Numbered from the stretch's first letter, positions 1 to 7,457 are shown. The stretch: 39,561 nt of DNA from Candidatus Heimdallarchaeota archaeon (GCA_030608385.1 JAUWEG010000014.1:1-39561); one strand, 5' to 3'. The notes: a model not told the origin generated them from the letters alone. Translations and numbers: made by a program.

Positions 1-997
1 CTATTTGTCCCGATAATTCAGTTTTATTGCCAATTAGGGGAGCTGATACTGTATTATCAACCGTTTTTTCTCCATCTATAGGTTTACTGAGATCTTTTGA
101 GTATTTTTCATATCTGATTTTTAGATACTTATTGAAAATATGAGATTGATATGCATGAATGAACAACTTCTGGAATTGCAATGGCAAAGAAAAAAAAGCT
201 TGTTTATGGTTTTTATGCTTTTGAAGTTCTCTTAGCATTTTCCTTTCAATATGCAGGTGTTCCGGAATAATTTTAAGAACCTCTTGAGGATTTTCTGTTT
301 CCCAATACAATCTTCTTGCTTCAAGTGCTTCCTGAGATTCGTCTTCATAGCACTTTCCAATATAAATTTTCAGCGCTTCCTTGATATTCCCCAAAATTAG
401 CTTTTCTCCAACTAAATGTGTTATTGGTCTGATTGTTCCAAATCTTTGTTGACCAAAACTATTCAGTAAGTACCCTAAATCATTAATTTCATTAATTTTA
501 TCTTCTAGTTTAATTTTAGTTTGTGTCATCTCCGTAAGTATGTCTCTGATGGTGATGTGAAATGCATTTCCCCATAAATTTCCTAATCTAATATCATTGA
601 TCCTAAAACATAGTGATTTTGTTTTTATTTTGGGAAGATTAATCTCTTTCAGTTTTCCTTCCTCATATTTTTTCTTCACACCCCATAGAGATACTCTCTG
701 TGCAGTAAAAGCTCGTTTATCTTTTGTTCCTGCAATGCTCAAATCATTGCGTTTGACTTTCCATAAATTAGCAACCCAATCTAAAGCTGCAGAAGTATCA
801 ATATTGTTTTTTATGAGAACAAAATGAAGAAATAATCCTTTCTTTCCAGGAAGCTTATGGGTTTCAATTCTTGGATCTAGTGTGTAAGTTTCATCAATTT
901 TTTCGCTTACAATAAAATCTTCAGATCGTTGTTTAATCTGACCTTTTATTCCTTTTTTCCCTGTGATTGTTGGAACGAGTAAGTTGTCAGAGTTCAA
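1..997 (-). CDS. truD: tRNA pseudouridine(13) synthase TruD, 3' end cut by window edge
   Basis: Converts U13 of tRNA to pseudouridine. I translated about 332 residues from the minus strand; the C-terminus lies beyond the left edge. The TruD signature AGTKDKRAFTAQ is at residues 89-100, with D93 the expected catalytic aspartate. The family motif NSFGQQRFGT and the segment GNLWGNAFHITIRDI are also present. The start is a TTG at 997, chosen because AAGGAGTG lies about 10 nt upstream and no ATG precedes the conserved N-terminal region (GIKGQIKQRSEDFIVSE). It begins 23 nt after the pth2 stop, so the two are probably co-transcribed, fitting a shared role in tRNA metabolism. Identity is confident from motifs; the start is likely. 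Confidence 0.93.
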   Translation of the reverse strand, partial: MNSDNLLVPTITGKKGIKGQIKQRSEDFIVSEKIDETYTLDPRIETHKLPGKKGLFLHFVLIKNNIDTSAALDWVANLWKVKRNDLSIAGTKDKRAFTAQRVSLWGVKKKYEEGKLKEINLPKIKTKSLCFRINDIRLGNLWGNAFHITIRDILTEMTQTKIKLEDKINEINDLGYLLNSFGQQRFGTIRPITHLVGEKLILGNIKEALKIYIGKCYEDESQEALEARRLYWETENPQEVLKIIPEHLHIERKMLRELQKHKNHKQAFFSLPLQFQKLFIHAYQSHIFNKYLKIRYEKYSKDLSKPIDGEKTVDNTVSAPLIGNKTELSGQI

Positions 998-1020
998 GAT
1001 TCTGCACTCCTTGTTTTAGT

Positions 1021-1380
1021 CTAAAGTAATGATAAATCTGCTGATATTTTATCAATTAGCTCTTGTCTTGAAGGACCAATACTGATTACTGTTGTTGTAC
1101 CTGGTGGTAATTGTGTGAGCCCCGCATCATTGATTATTGCATATGGCAAATCTGATTTTCTCGCAAGTTCTGCTAGTTTGTGTATATCTTCTTGAGAACT
1201 TACTTTAACTGTGATTTTCTTTTGTCCTTCATTTAACCAATTATCTGCCCAATCCGGATAAAATTTTTTAGTTTTTACGTAAGCAGATACTGACCCGTGG
1301 GCTACTTGAACAGCTGTTTTTCCTTTAGACATTTTCAAATCAGTTCGAACAGCTATAACTTGCTTGTACTTGAAACTCAT
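1021..1380 (-). CDS. pth2: Peptidyl-tRNA hydrolase, Pth2 family
   Basis: Releases peptides from peptidyl-tRNA that has dropped off the ribosome. The 119-residue product matches the usual size of archaeal Pth2. It carries the family segments KQVIAVRTDLKMSKGK (residues ~5-20), AVQVAHGSV, and the C-terminal INDAGLTQLPPGTTTVISIG. The frame stays open 17 codons further upstream to an ATG at 1431, but that extension is hydrophobic and unlike the family. A TATA-like TTTTATAC at 1403-1410 is centred about 27 nt before the ATG at 1380, so a leaderless transcript starting at 1380 is the better reading. truD follows 23 nt downstream. Confidence 0.93.
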   Translation of the reverse strand: MSFKYKQVIAVRTDLKMSKGKTAVQVAHGSVSAYVKTKKFYPDWADNWLNEGQKKITVKVSSQEDIHKLAELARKSDLPYAIINDAGLTQLPPGTTTVISIGPSRQELIDKISADLSLL

Positions 1381-1402
1381 GCGAATGATATATATAATTT
1401 GA

Positions 1403-1410
1403 GTATAAAA
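1403..1410 (-). promoter_or_regulatory. TATA box of leaderless pth2
   Basis: On the minus strand this reads TTTTATAC, centred about 27 nt before the ATG at 1380, the spacing expected when transcription starts at the start codon. A second AT run (1389-1398) is too close to the ATG to act as the TATA box for that start. No transcription data support it; it is a pattern match. Confidence 0.5.
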
Positions 1411-1514
1411 TATTAGCGATTTATATTTCAAAAATAGATTTTTTCTTGTCTAAGTGGGAAAAAAATCCTAATTTCATCTAATGCTCTCATTTCACTTTTT
1501 TTTTCTGTTGCATA

Positions 1515-2018
1515 TTATACAAATTCAATGTAAGCTTCTGTGCCCAAAACAGAAGTGACTGTTTGAACAATGACTTCCTCAGGTATAGGAAGTTTATCCT
1601 TAAACTGCTTTCCTATTTCAATTTTGTATTCTTTATCACTGTGAGGTGGAATATATAAAGTTGACAAATTGACAATTGGAACCGGATCTAGTAAGCTTTC
1701 AATTAATTTTCTAGGATCGTTTGTTTTTTCAAGAAAGCGAACTTCTTTGTGTGTATTTTGCTTTATTTTGTCCACTATTTCAGAAGAGGATAAAATATCA
1801 ACATCCTGTTTTCTTGTTATTATCATGACAACATCTGAGAGTTCATATGATGAGTAGAAAGAGATATTTTTCAGATTTTTATTTGATTTAGATGCATCAA
1901 TTATAATCTTTGAAATTTCAATATCAATATCCGAGATTTTCCCATCTCTGTAAAGTTGTTTACATTTTCTACACAATGTATTAGTCTGTGCATCGATAAC
2001 ACAAATAGGTAGTTTCAC
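1515..2018 (-). CDS. NusA-like KH-domain protein (archaeal transcription factor family)
   Basis: The 167-residue protein matches the archaeal NusA-like family in order: an N-terminus of the MKLPIC type with an LCRKC pair (C15, C18 region), an acidic DIDIEISK helix, a KH-like core, the segment LIESLLDPVPIVNLSTLYIP and the C-terminal LGTEAYIEF. Members are thought to bind RNA in transcription elongation or antitermination. The usual GxxG loop of the KH fold is not seen; the equivalent stretch reads DVDILSSSEIVDKI, so RNA binding may be weakened. It lies between a long coiled-coil gene and pth2 on the same strand. Family is likely; function is inferred from the family. Confidence 0.72.
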   Translation of the reverse strand: MKLPICVIDAQTNTLCRKCKQLYRDGKISDIDIEISKIIIDASKSNKNLKNISFYSSYELSDVVMIITRKQDVDILSSSEIVDKIKQNTHKEVRFLEKTNDPRKLIESLLDPVPIVNLSTLYIPPHSDKEYKIEIGKQFKDKLPIPEEVIVQTVTSVLGTEAYIEFV

Positions 2019-2138
2019 TAGAGAACACCAATTATTGATTTAACTACAGTCAAATATCATTGTTTTAAGACTTGTGAATAATGCGTATTGTTGCGTAAGT
2101 TACTAGATTTTAAATAAGAATAGAATCTGAATAAAAAA

Positions 2139-3038
2139 TTAGATTAATCCTCTCTCCATTAGAACTTTAAACTCATCCAAAGTTAATGAGTTACCATCTT
2201 TATATTTAACTAAAATTTCTTCAGCTTTGGTATCAAGTTTGTGTTCTCTGGCTCTCCTAACTTCTGACTTTCTAGCTTTTCTTGCAGCTTGAATTTCAGC
2301 TCCAAGTTCATTTGATAGTTTCTTAACTTCACCTGTTAGGCCATCAAGCTCTTTTCTTATTCCGCTGATAGCTGAACTTAAAGCAATAACTTCTGCATGA
2401 GATTCATCAGACTCAACTTTGACTTTCCTAGCCTCTTTTGTAGCTGCAATCATTTTTTCTTGATGAATTTGTGATTCTTGAGCTAAGGTTGTAACACTAG
2501 TATGATAAGTTTTGATTTCAGTTTGCATGTGTCTTAACTTGTTTTTAATATCTCGAAACTCACTTCTTAAATCTTTAAATTGCTCTAGTTTTTCAAATTC
2601 TGAACTTAGCTCTTCAAGTTGAGTAAGTGTTTGCTTTTCCATCTCTTTGGTTAAAAATGGTGTTGTTTCAAGTTGTCTTTCAAGTTTGCGAATTCTATCG
2701 CCCACACGTCTGTTTTTAGGAACACTTATATTTTTCATTTGGGAACCTAATTCTACAATTCTTTTCCCAATTTTATCAGCATCTTCGCGTAAAATATCTC
2801 GCATTTGTTTACGAACTTGGACTTCTTCATTGATCTGATCTCTCTTCTCTTTTGATATGCGAGCTTCATCAAAGAGTTCTCTAGCTAATTTGTTATTTTT
2901 ATCTCTCTGACTACGCAATTCATTTCGTTTATTATTCAGCTCATGAAGTTTGTCAATTAGCTCTTTTCGTCTTAGTCTAAGAGAAGTAAGATTTGTTCTC
3001 TTTTCATCAAGGCTAATTTCTTCGCTTTCGGTGCTCAT
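2139..3038 (-). CDS. Long coiled-coil protein, COG1340-like (paralogue 1)
   Basis: The 299-residue protein is almost entirely charged heptad-type helix (rich in K, E, R, L) with no signal peptide or membrane segment, resembling the archaeal COG1340 coiled-coil family of unknown function. A predicted helix break lies near residues ~100-115 (VPKNRR). The C-terminus ends in a compact conserved tail, KYKDGNSLTLDEFKVLMERG, almost the same as the tail of the protein at 32235-33143, so the two are paralogues. It lies between rpl40e and the NusA-like gene on the same strand. The family link rests on overall pattern and the tail; a molecular role cannot be assigned. Confidence 0.75.
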   Translation of the reverse strand: MSTESEEISLDEKRTNLTSLRLRRKELIDKLHELNNKRNELRSQRDKNNKLARELFDEARISKEKRDQINEEVQVRKQMRDILREDADKIGKRIVELGSQMKNISVPKNRRVGDRIRKLERQLETTPFLTKEMEKQTLTQLEELSSEFEKLEQFKDLRSEFRDIKNKLRHMQTEIKTYHTSVTTLAQESQIHQEKMIAATKEARKVKVESDESHAEVIALSSAISGIRKELDGLTGEVKKLSNELGAEIQAARKARKSEVRRAREHKLDTKAEEILVKYKDGNSLTLDEFKVLMERGLI

Positions 3039-3175
3039 TAGTATATCACATTAAATGAATCAAAGTATTTCCAACTTTTTGTACTTGATTTATCTACAGA
3101 GATTATAAATTGCATTTAAATCTTATGACAACACAGTGTGGAATTTTATTACGGAATTGAGTGTCTGAATTGTAT

Positions 3176-3334
3176 CTATTTCTTATTGGATCTTTTCATT
3201 CTGAGCTCTTTCGATCTGCATTTACGGCATTTTGTAGCGTTTACAGGGTTGGTTGCATAACACTTTCGACAAACTTTTTTTTCCATAATATGTGCTCGTG
3301 CGATAGCTCTGTATTCCGGATTTGTAACTGGCAA
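3176..3334 (-). CDS. rpl40e: Large-subunit ribosomal protein L40e (eL40)
   Basis: This 52-residue zinc-ribbon protein of the large ribosomal subunit is easily missed because of its size. The translation has the eL40 pattern KKVCRKCYATNPVNATKCRK followed by CR and a basic tail (RMKRSNKK), so four cysteines in two CxxC pairs can bind zinc. The start is a TTG at 3334: a strong GAGGTGA lies about 7 nt upstream, and the 16 residues before the internal methionine (PVTNPEYRAIARAHI) match the family's normal N-terminal helix. Neighbours are a membrane-anchored coiled coil upstream and the COG1340-like gene downstream, all on the minus strand. Confidence 0.9.
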   Translation of the reverse strand: MPVTNPEYRAIARAHIMEKKVCRKCYATNPVNATKCRKCRSKELRMKRSNKK

Positions 3335-3435
3335 TAAGGCTCACCTCAATTATTCTGTTCTTTGCTCCTAACATTCGAATAAAAGCATTTCTATTAATCG
3401 CAAAAGCTATCTTTTTTCCGGTTTAAAGATTTTTA

Positions 3436-3882
3436 CTATACGAATCTATATTTCATTTTCTCCTTTGTTTGACTCAGAAGAGATTCTAATTCATCCCATT
3501 TATTTTCGTCTTTTTTCAACAATATTTCTTCTATTTCTCTCTTGTAGTCCTCAAGATCTTTAATATCAGCAATATATTCATTAATAGCAGTTTTTTTGGC
3601 TTCAATTTCATGAGGTATGTCATCAAATGAAATACTATTATCAAGAAGAGAAATGTTTCCTTCTTCTTTGGCTGCTACTAATTTAGTAATTTTTTCATCA
3701 AACTTCTGTATTCGAGAATTTATTGATAAAATTCTTTGATTAATCATAACAATGGTATCTTTAGATCTAGAAATCAAGGGATTCTTTTCCTTCTTCTTCT
3801 TCTTTAATAAAATAATTACAAAAACCAATATGAGTAAACACCCAAATCCTACTCCCAATCCAATATTTAATCCTAGGTTCAT
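3436..3882 (-). CDS. Membrane-anchored coiled-coil protein, unknown function
   Basis: I do not recognise a family. The 148-residue product begins with one hydrophobic helix (residues ~5-27, GLGVGFGCLLILVFVIILL) followed by a lysine run (KKKKKEK), a typical single membrane anchor with the positive side in the cytoplasm. The rest is charged helix with coiled-coil character, probably cytoplasmic. It is the first gene of the minus-strand run leading to rpl40e, 101 nt before it. The upstream 457 nt to dnaG separate it from a plus-strand unit. A scaffold or adaptor at the membrane is possible, but that is a guess. Confidence 0.65.
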   Translation of the reverse strand: MNLGLNIGLGVGFGCLLILVFVIILLKKKKKEKNPLISRSKDTIVMINQRILSINSRIQKFDEKITKLVAAKEEGNISLLDNSISFDDIPHEIEAKKTAINEYIADIKDLEDYKREIEEILLKKDENKWDELESLLSQTKEKMKYRFV

Positions 3883-4031
3883 TTTTCTACACTATAGGAC
3901 TACATTTAACTTATTTAAACTTAAGCAAAAATATCTTCGCAACCTTTCTTATGATTTAACTCCTGAAAGTTCTATGTAGAAGGTTTGTGTTATATGGGAA
4001 CTTTTTTAATTCTAACACATTTATGTTTACT

Positions 4032-4141
4032 TGAACTGACGAACGAATAGTTCAGCATTTAGAAATTACAGGTAAAAAATACGCCTGCAATAATAATGTG
4101 AGTTCAAGTTTGCAAGAAAACTTGGATGGATAAAAACTCAC
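4032..4141 (+). ncRNA. Candidate small structured RNA: three hairpins in the 3883-4340 gap
   Basis: The 457-nt gap between two divergent genes holds three inverted repeats in a row. TGAACT (4032-4037) pairs with AGTTCA (4049-4054). CAGG (4069-4072) pairs with CCTG (4084-4087). GTGAGT (4098-4103) pairs with ACTCAC (4136-4141) and encloses CAAGTTT (4105-4111) pairing with AAACTTG (4118-4124). Such density in AT-rich DNA suggests an RNA or a structured leader of dnaG. The strand is not determined, since hairpins read alike on both. I see no C/D or H/ACA boxes. The rest of the gap holds a palindrome at 4169-4184 and a duplicated ATGCAAC before the dnaG ribosome binding site. Confidence 0.3.
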
Positions 4142-4168
4142 ACATCCTATCACGATCATATATATTAA

Positions 4169-4184
4169 ATGACTTCCAAGTCAT
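4169..4184. promoter_or_regulatory. 16-bp palindrome upstream of dnaG, possible operator
   Basis: ATGACTT-CC-AAGTCAT is a perfect inverted repeat with a 2-nt centre, too tight for an RNA hairpin loop but fitting a dimeric DNA-binding protein. It follows a TATATATTAA stretch (4159-4168) that could be a TATA element, so a repressor there would block it. It is about 157 nt before the dnaG start. The regulator is unknown. Confidence 0.35.
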
Positions 4185-4340
4185 ATCATTATCACATAAA
4201 AGTGTATTACATGCGTCGGAAAAAGACTCTCAATGAGTTTGAGAAATAACGATAGTAGGGTAAGGGACAATAAGAATCCATCTTTTTTTCTTGTAATCTT
4301 ATGCAACTATGCAACAAAATAAAATAATAGGTGAAATTAA

Positions 4341-5867
4341 ATGGGTGCAAAAACAGATGCTTCAACAACAAAATATGAAATAAAAGCATCTTTTGAAATT
4401 GATGGAGTCGTTGAGAAGCCTGACATAATTGGAGGGATTTATGGACAAACTGATGGGCTTTTGAGTGAGAATCTCGATATTCGCGAACTCCAAAAAACTG
4501 GAAGAATTGGAAGAATTAGTGTTGAACTTAGTAGCAAAAAAGGAAAAACTACTGGGAGAATAATCATCCCTTCAAGCTTATCCCGCATGGAGACTGCAAT
4601 ATTAGCAGCTACTCTCGAAACAGTTGATAGAGTAGGACCTTGCAGTTGCAGTGTAAAACTAGAGGAAATCATTGATGTAAGAGTCAGTAAGCGTCAAACT
4701 ATTGTTGATCGTGCTTCTGAAATCATTCGTGAATGGGATCAAAATGTTAGTCCTTTTTCATCATCAATTAGCATGGAAATCAAAAAATCTTCTAAATCAA
4801 GTCAAGTTGTTAGTCTTGGAGATGAAGGGTTTTCTGCTGGACCTGGATTTGAAAAACAGAAAAAAACAATTCTTGTTGAAGGTAGAGCAGATGTTATCAA
4901 TCTTCTGAAATTTGGTGTTGATAACACAGTAGCTGTTAATGGAACAAGCATACCTCCTCAATTAATTGGTTTAATTGCAAAGAAGACAGTTACTGCTTTT
5001 CTAGACGGTGACAGAGGTGGAGATTTAATTCTAAAAGAATTACTCCAAGTATCCCATGTTGAATTTGTAGCAAGAGCTCCAAAAGGAAAGGAAGTCGAGG
5101 ACCTCAATGAAGCGGAAACTAAGAAATCATTGAAAGAAGCTGTTCCATTAGAAAAAGCAGTTTTCTTAACTGGGAGAGATGCTGACATTACAGTTAAAGA
5201 GTTTCTTGATAAATCAAAACCTCAGAAAAAGAGACTAAAGAAGTTTTCATTGTCCAAAAGAGAAACTGAAGTGAAGAAACCAAAACCTACAACTAAAAAG
5301 GTAACTCCAGCTAAAACAGTAAAAACTGAAACTGTTGTAAAAGATATTGAGCAAAAAGTTATTCGAAAACCTTCTACCACTAGACCAACTTCAACAACAA
5401 GAAGGCCATCGCAGGCATCAACACGTACTCGATATGATTCTCGTTCTGGATCTCGTCCTAGTTCTCGTCCTAGTTCTCGTCCTAGTTCCCGGTCTGGATC
5501 TCGTCCTAGTACTCGAGCATATGATCGTGATCGGCCGACAACTAGTCAACGTCCTCCCAGGCGAGAAATCCGAAAAGTTGAGCTGCCTGAATACTTAACA
5601 AATGCAGTTAAAGAAGTTAAAACAAAACTAGAAGCCATTGTTTTTGATGAAAAACAGAAAGAAATTCTCAGAAGCTCAGCGGCAAAAATATTTGAATCCT
5701 TGGAAAAAATCGAAAAAGGTAGTACTCTAGTTATTGATGGTATAATAACTCAAAGACTATTAGATCGTTCGAATGGGAAAGGAATTAAAACTGTAATTGG
5801 GGCAAGAAAAGGAGAAATTTCTAAAAAACCAACTAATTTGAAGATAATTGAATTTAAACAAATTTAA
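4341..5867 (+). CDS. dnaG: Archaeal DnaG-type primase (Toprim) with SR-rich hinge
   Basis: The 508-residue protein carries the archaeal DnaG pattern: VEKPDIIGGIYGQTDGLL near residue 24, RELQKTGRIGRI, then the Toprim domain with VEGRAD near residue 180 (metal-binding Glu) and FLDGDRGGD near 220 (Asp pair). Archaeal DnaG is also known as an exosome subunit. The C-terminal domain (~410-508, ending in GARKGEISKKPTNLKI) is conserved too. Between Toprim and C-terminal domain lies a long low-complexity linker (~290-405), first K/T/P-rich and then SR-rich with a tandem repeat. The start has GGTGA 7 nt upstream. Identity is firm; the linker's role is unknown. Confidence 0.93.
   Translation: MGAKTDASTTKYEIKASFEIDGVVEKPDIIGGIYGQTDGLLSENLDIRELQKTGRIGRISVELSSKKGKTTGRIIIPSSLSRMETAILAATLETVDRVGPCSCSVKLEEIIDVRVSKRQTIVDRASEIIREWDQNVSPFSSSISMEIKKSSKSSQVVSLGDEGFSAGPGFEKQKKTILVEGRADVINLLKFGVDNTVAVNGTSIPPQLIGLIAKKTVTAFLDGDRGGDLILKELLQVSHVEFVARAPKGKEVEDLNEAETKKSLKEAVPLEKAVFLTGRDADITVKEFLDKSKPQKKRLKKFSLSKRETEVKKPKPTTKKVTPAKTVKTETVVKDIEQKVIRKPSTTRPTSTTRRPSQASTRTRYDSRSGSRPSSRPSSRPSSRSGSRPSTRAYDRDRPTTSQRPPRREIRKVELPEYLTNAVKEVKTKLEAIVFDEKQKEILRSSAAKIFESLEKIEKGSTLVIDGIITQRLLDRSNGKGIKTVIGARKGEISKKPTNLKIIEFKQI
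5439..5510 (+). repeat. In-frame 12-bp tandem repeat (six units) within dnaG
   Basis: Six consecutive 12-bp units encode SRSG, SRPS, SRPS, SRPS, SRSG, SRPS. The three middle units are nearly identical at DNA level (TCTCGTCCTAGT). Being a multiple of three, copy-number changes would keep the frame. The repeat forms part of the flexible DnaG linker. Confidence 0.9.
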
Positions 5868-5884
5868 TTCTTCCTTCTTTTTTT
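5868..5884 (+). terminator. Poly-T terminator after dnaG
   Basis: Immediately after the dnaG stop the plus strand has pyrimidine-rich sequence ending in seven Ts (5878-5884), the usual form of archaeal intrinsic termination. No hairpin is needed or seen. Confidence 0.5.
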
Positions 5885-5906
5885 ATTATTTGACATAAGG
5901 TTTATG

Positions 5907-5975
5907 GGTTTGAGAATCAATTCAGAAATGAGATGATGTCCTTGGAATATCTTTAACTCAAACCAAGAGTTTTTT
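5907..5975 (+). other. Inverted repeat followed by T6, between dnaG and tyrS
   Basis: GGTTTGAG (5907-5914) is repeated inverted as CTCAAACC (5957-5964), a perfect 8-bp stem with a 42-nt loop, followed by six Ts (5970-5975). An AT-rich stretch about 20-25 nt before 5907 could be a promoter. It could be a small RNA gene with its own terminator or part of the tyrS leader. The loop contains GATGATG but not a proper C/D box set. Confidence 0.3.
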
Positions 5976-6037
5976 AAATAGAGTTACGTTAGGGCAGATG
6001 TTCTCAATAAATACACTAATGGTTTTGGTGAGTGTTA

Positions 6038-7105
6038 ATGTCTATTGAAGAAAGAATAAAACTAGTGACAAAAAATACTGAAGAAGTTATCCTTAAGGAA
6101 GAAATTAGAAAACTTTTGGAAGAAAAAGAAAAACCAAGAGCTTATATTGGATACGAACTTTCTGGTCTCGTTCATCTAGGAACAGGTATTCTTTGTGGTA
6201 ATAAAATCAAAGATTTGATGAAAGCAGGTTTTGAAGTAATCATTTTCTTGGCTGATTGGCACAGTTGGATTAACAACAAACTGGGAGCTGATATGGAAAA
6301 GATTCAACTTGCAGGAGAATATTTCAAGAAAGCCTTTGAATCACTTGGTGTAAAAGGTCCAAACGTTAAATACATTTGGGCTTCAGAACTAGCTGAAAAA
6401 ATTACTTACTGGGAGAAAGTTATCCGAGTAGCTAAAGCTAATACACTTACTAGAGTTCTTAGAACACTTCCTATAATGGGAAGAAAATCTGAAGGTGAAA
6501 TTGAATCTGGTTTTATCTATTATCCGGCTATGCAAGTAGCTGATATCTATGATATGGAAATAGACTTAGCATATGGTGGAATGGACCAAAGAAAAGCACA
6601 CATGCTAGCTCGTGATACTGCTGAAAAGCTTGGAAGAACAAAACCAAGCTGTATTCATACTCCCCTATTAACAGGATTACAAGGATTAGGAAAGAAAATG
6701 GATTCAGAGTCTGTACCAGACCTTGCAGATCAGATAGATGCTAAGATGAGTAAATCTAAACCTGAAACCTGTATATTCATACATGATAGTGAAGAGGAAA
6801 TTGTAAAAAAAATCAAAAAAGCTCAGTGTCCACCTAAACAAGTTACCGGAAACCCCATTACAGAAATGGTTCAATTCATTGTCTTTGATATTTTTGATCA
6901 ATTCAAAATTGAAAGAGACGAAAAGTTTGGTGGTGATCTCATATACAACTCATATGAATCCTTTAAAGAAAGTTATTTAGAAGGGGCCATTCACCCATTA
7001 GATCTTAAAATGAGCTTAGCTAAAATATTGAATGATATTCTAAAACCTTCTAGAGAATATTTCGATAAACATCAAGATTTAGTTGAAGAAGTGAAAAGTC
7101 TTTAA
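6038..7105 (+). CDS. tyrS: Tyrosyl-tRNA synthetase, archaeal type
   Basis: Charges tRNA-Tyr. The 355-residue class I synthetase shows the HIGH-type signature as GLVHLGTG (residues ~44-51), the tyrosine-site segment YGGMDQRKAHMLARD that separates TyrRS from TrpRS, and KMSKSKP (~240). Length fits the compact archaeal/eukaryotic enzyme without a bacterial C-terminal S4-type domain. An in-frame GTG lies two codons upstream (6032), but the ATG at 6038 has GGTGA about 5-6 nt before it and is preferred. It stands alone on the plus strand, followed by T-rich terminator sequence and an RNA region. Confidence 0.93.
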   Translation: MSIEERIKLVTKNTEEVILKEEIRKLLEEKEKPRAYIGYELSGLVHLGTGILCGNKIKDLMKAGFEVIIFLADWHSWINNKLGADMEKIQLAGEYFKKAFESLGVKGPNVKYIWASELAEKITYWEKVIRVAKANTLTRVLRTLPIMGRKSEGEIESGFIYYPAMQVADIYDMEIDLAYGGMDQRKAHMLARDTAEKLGRTKPSCIHTPLLTGLQGLGKKMDSESVPDLADQIDAKMSKSKPETCIFIHDSEEEIVKKIKKAQCPPKQVTGNPITEMVQFIVFDIFDQFKIERDEKFGGDLIYNSYESFKESYLEGAIHPLDLKMSLAKILNDILKPSREYFDKHQDLVEEVKSL

Positions 7106-7110
7106 CTTAA

Positions 7111-7130
7111 TTTTTCTTATTTTTCTTTTG
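7111..7130 (+). terminator. T-rich terminator after tyrS
   Basis: Just after the tyrS stop come T5, T5 and T4 runs within 20 nt, a typical archaeal termination tract. Confidence 0.5.
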
Positions 7131-7145
7131 TATAAGACAATAAAC

Positions 7146-7161
7146 TTCAATACTTATTGAA
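7146..7161. promoter_or_regulatory. Inverted repeat TTCAAT-ACTT-ATTGAA before the RNA candidate
   Basis: A perfect 6-bp inverted repeat with a 4-nt spacer ends 10 nt before the proposed 5' end of the structured RNA at 7172. It lies in the region where the promoter should be and could be an operator; the short AT-rich match could also be chance. Confidence 0.25.
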
Positions 7162-7171
7162 ATAATGTACA

Positions 7172-7396
7172 AATGCCTTTATCGAGGACTTTCTAGAGAT
7201 GGCACTAGCCGACTAGGAAAGAAAGTGCAATTAAAAGGCAATAGGCTACCATACGGGCTCCTGTTGAGTAGAGTGAGACATTCTACACTGTGAAACACGG
7301 TCAACCCTGGTAGACAACAGTTGCTCCTGAGGAGCTCAGCTAACTGATGTGGGTGAATCCCTTAAAATGACGTTTAGAGTTAACCTCGGGGGCATT
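7172..7396 (+). ncRNA. Structured ~225 nt RNA, possibly RNase P RNA
   Basis: This stretch has no open frame and is more GC-rich than the surrounding spacer. Its ends pair: AATGCC (7172-7177) with GGCATT (7391-7396) and CGAGG (7183-7187) with CCTCG (7384-7388). Inside I can fold CTTTCTAG against CTAGGAAAG; CTACC against GGTAG; GTTGA against TCAAC enclosing two hairpins (GTAGAG/TTCTAC and ACTGTG/CACGGT with an AAA loop); and CAGTT against AACTG. Single-strand segments AGTGCAATTAAAAGGCAA and GAAACACGGTCAACCC resemble conserved parts of RNase P RNA, but the usual GGAAAGUC and ACAGAA segments are not convincing. SRP RNA is unlikely because its GGAAG-AGCAGC loop is absent. tRNA-Val follows 61 nt later. 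Confidence 0.5.
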
Positions 7397-7457
7397 ATAT
7401 CTATTTTAAGAAGCAATCAGAAAAAATAAATAATTACTAATTAATCAACAACTACTA

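Noticed and set aside
1381-1431. Longer N-terminus for Pth2
   Set aside because: The extra residues are unlike the family and overlap the probable TATA box at 1403-1410.
4207-4389. Minus-strand frame overlapping the dnaG start
   Set aside because: Hydrophobic low-complexity product, no ribosome binding site, overlaps the conserved dnaG N-terminus.
5439-5510. CRISPR or regulatory repeat array
   Set aside because: The 12-bp units are contiguous, have no spacers and are in frame within dnaG.
5347-5598. Plus-strand frame rich in Val/Leu inside dnaG
   Set aside because: It is a frame-shifted shadow of the SR repeat in dnaG.
5907-5964. C/D box guide RNA
   Set aside because: GATGATG resembles a C box, but it is not next to the terminal stem and there is no CTGA D box before the 3' stem.
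7172-7396. SRP (7S) RNA
   Set aside because: The conserved helix-8 loop (GGAAG with AGCAGC) is absent and the length is short for archaeal SRP RNA.
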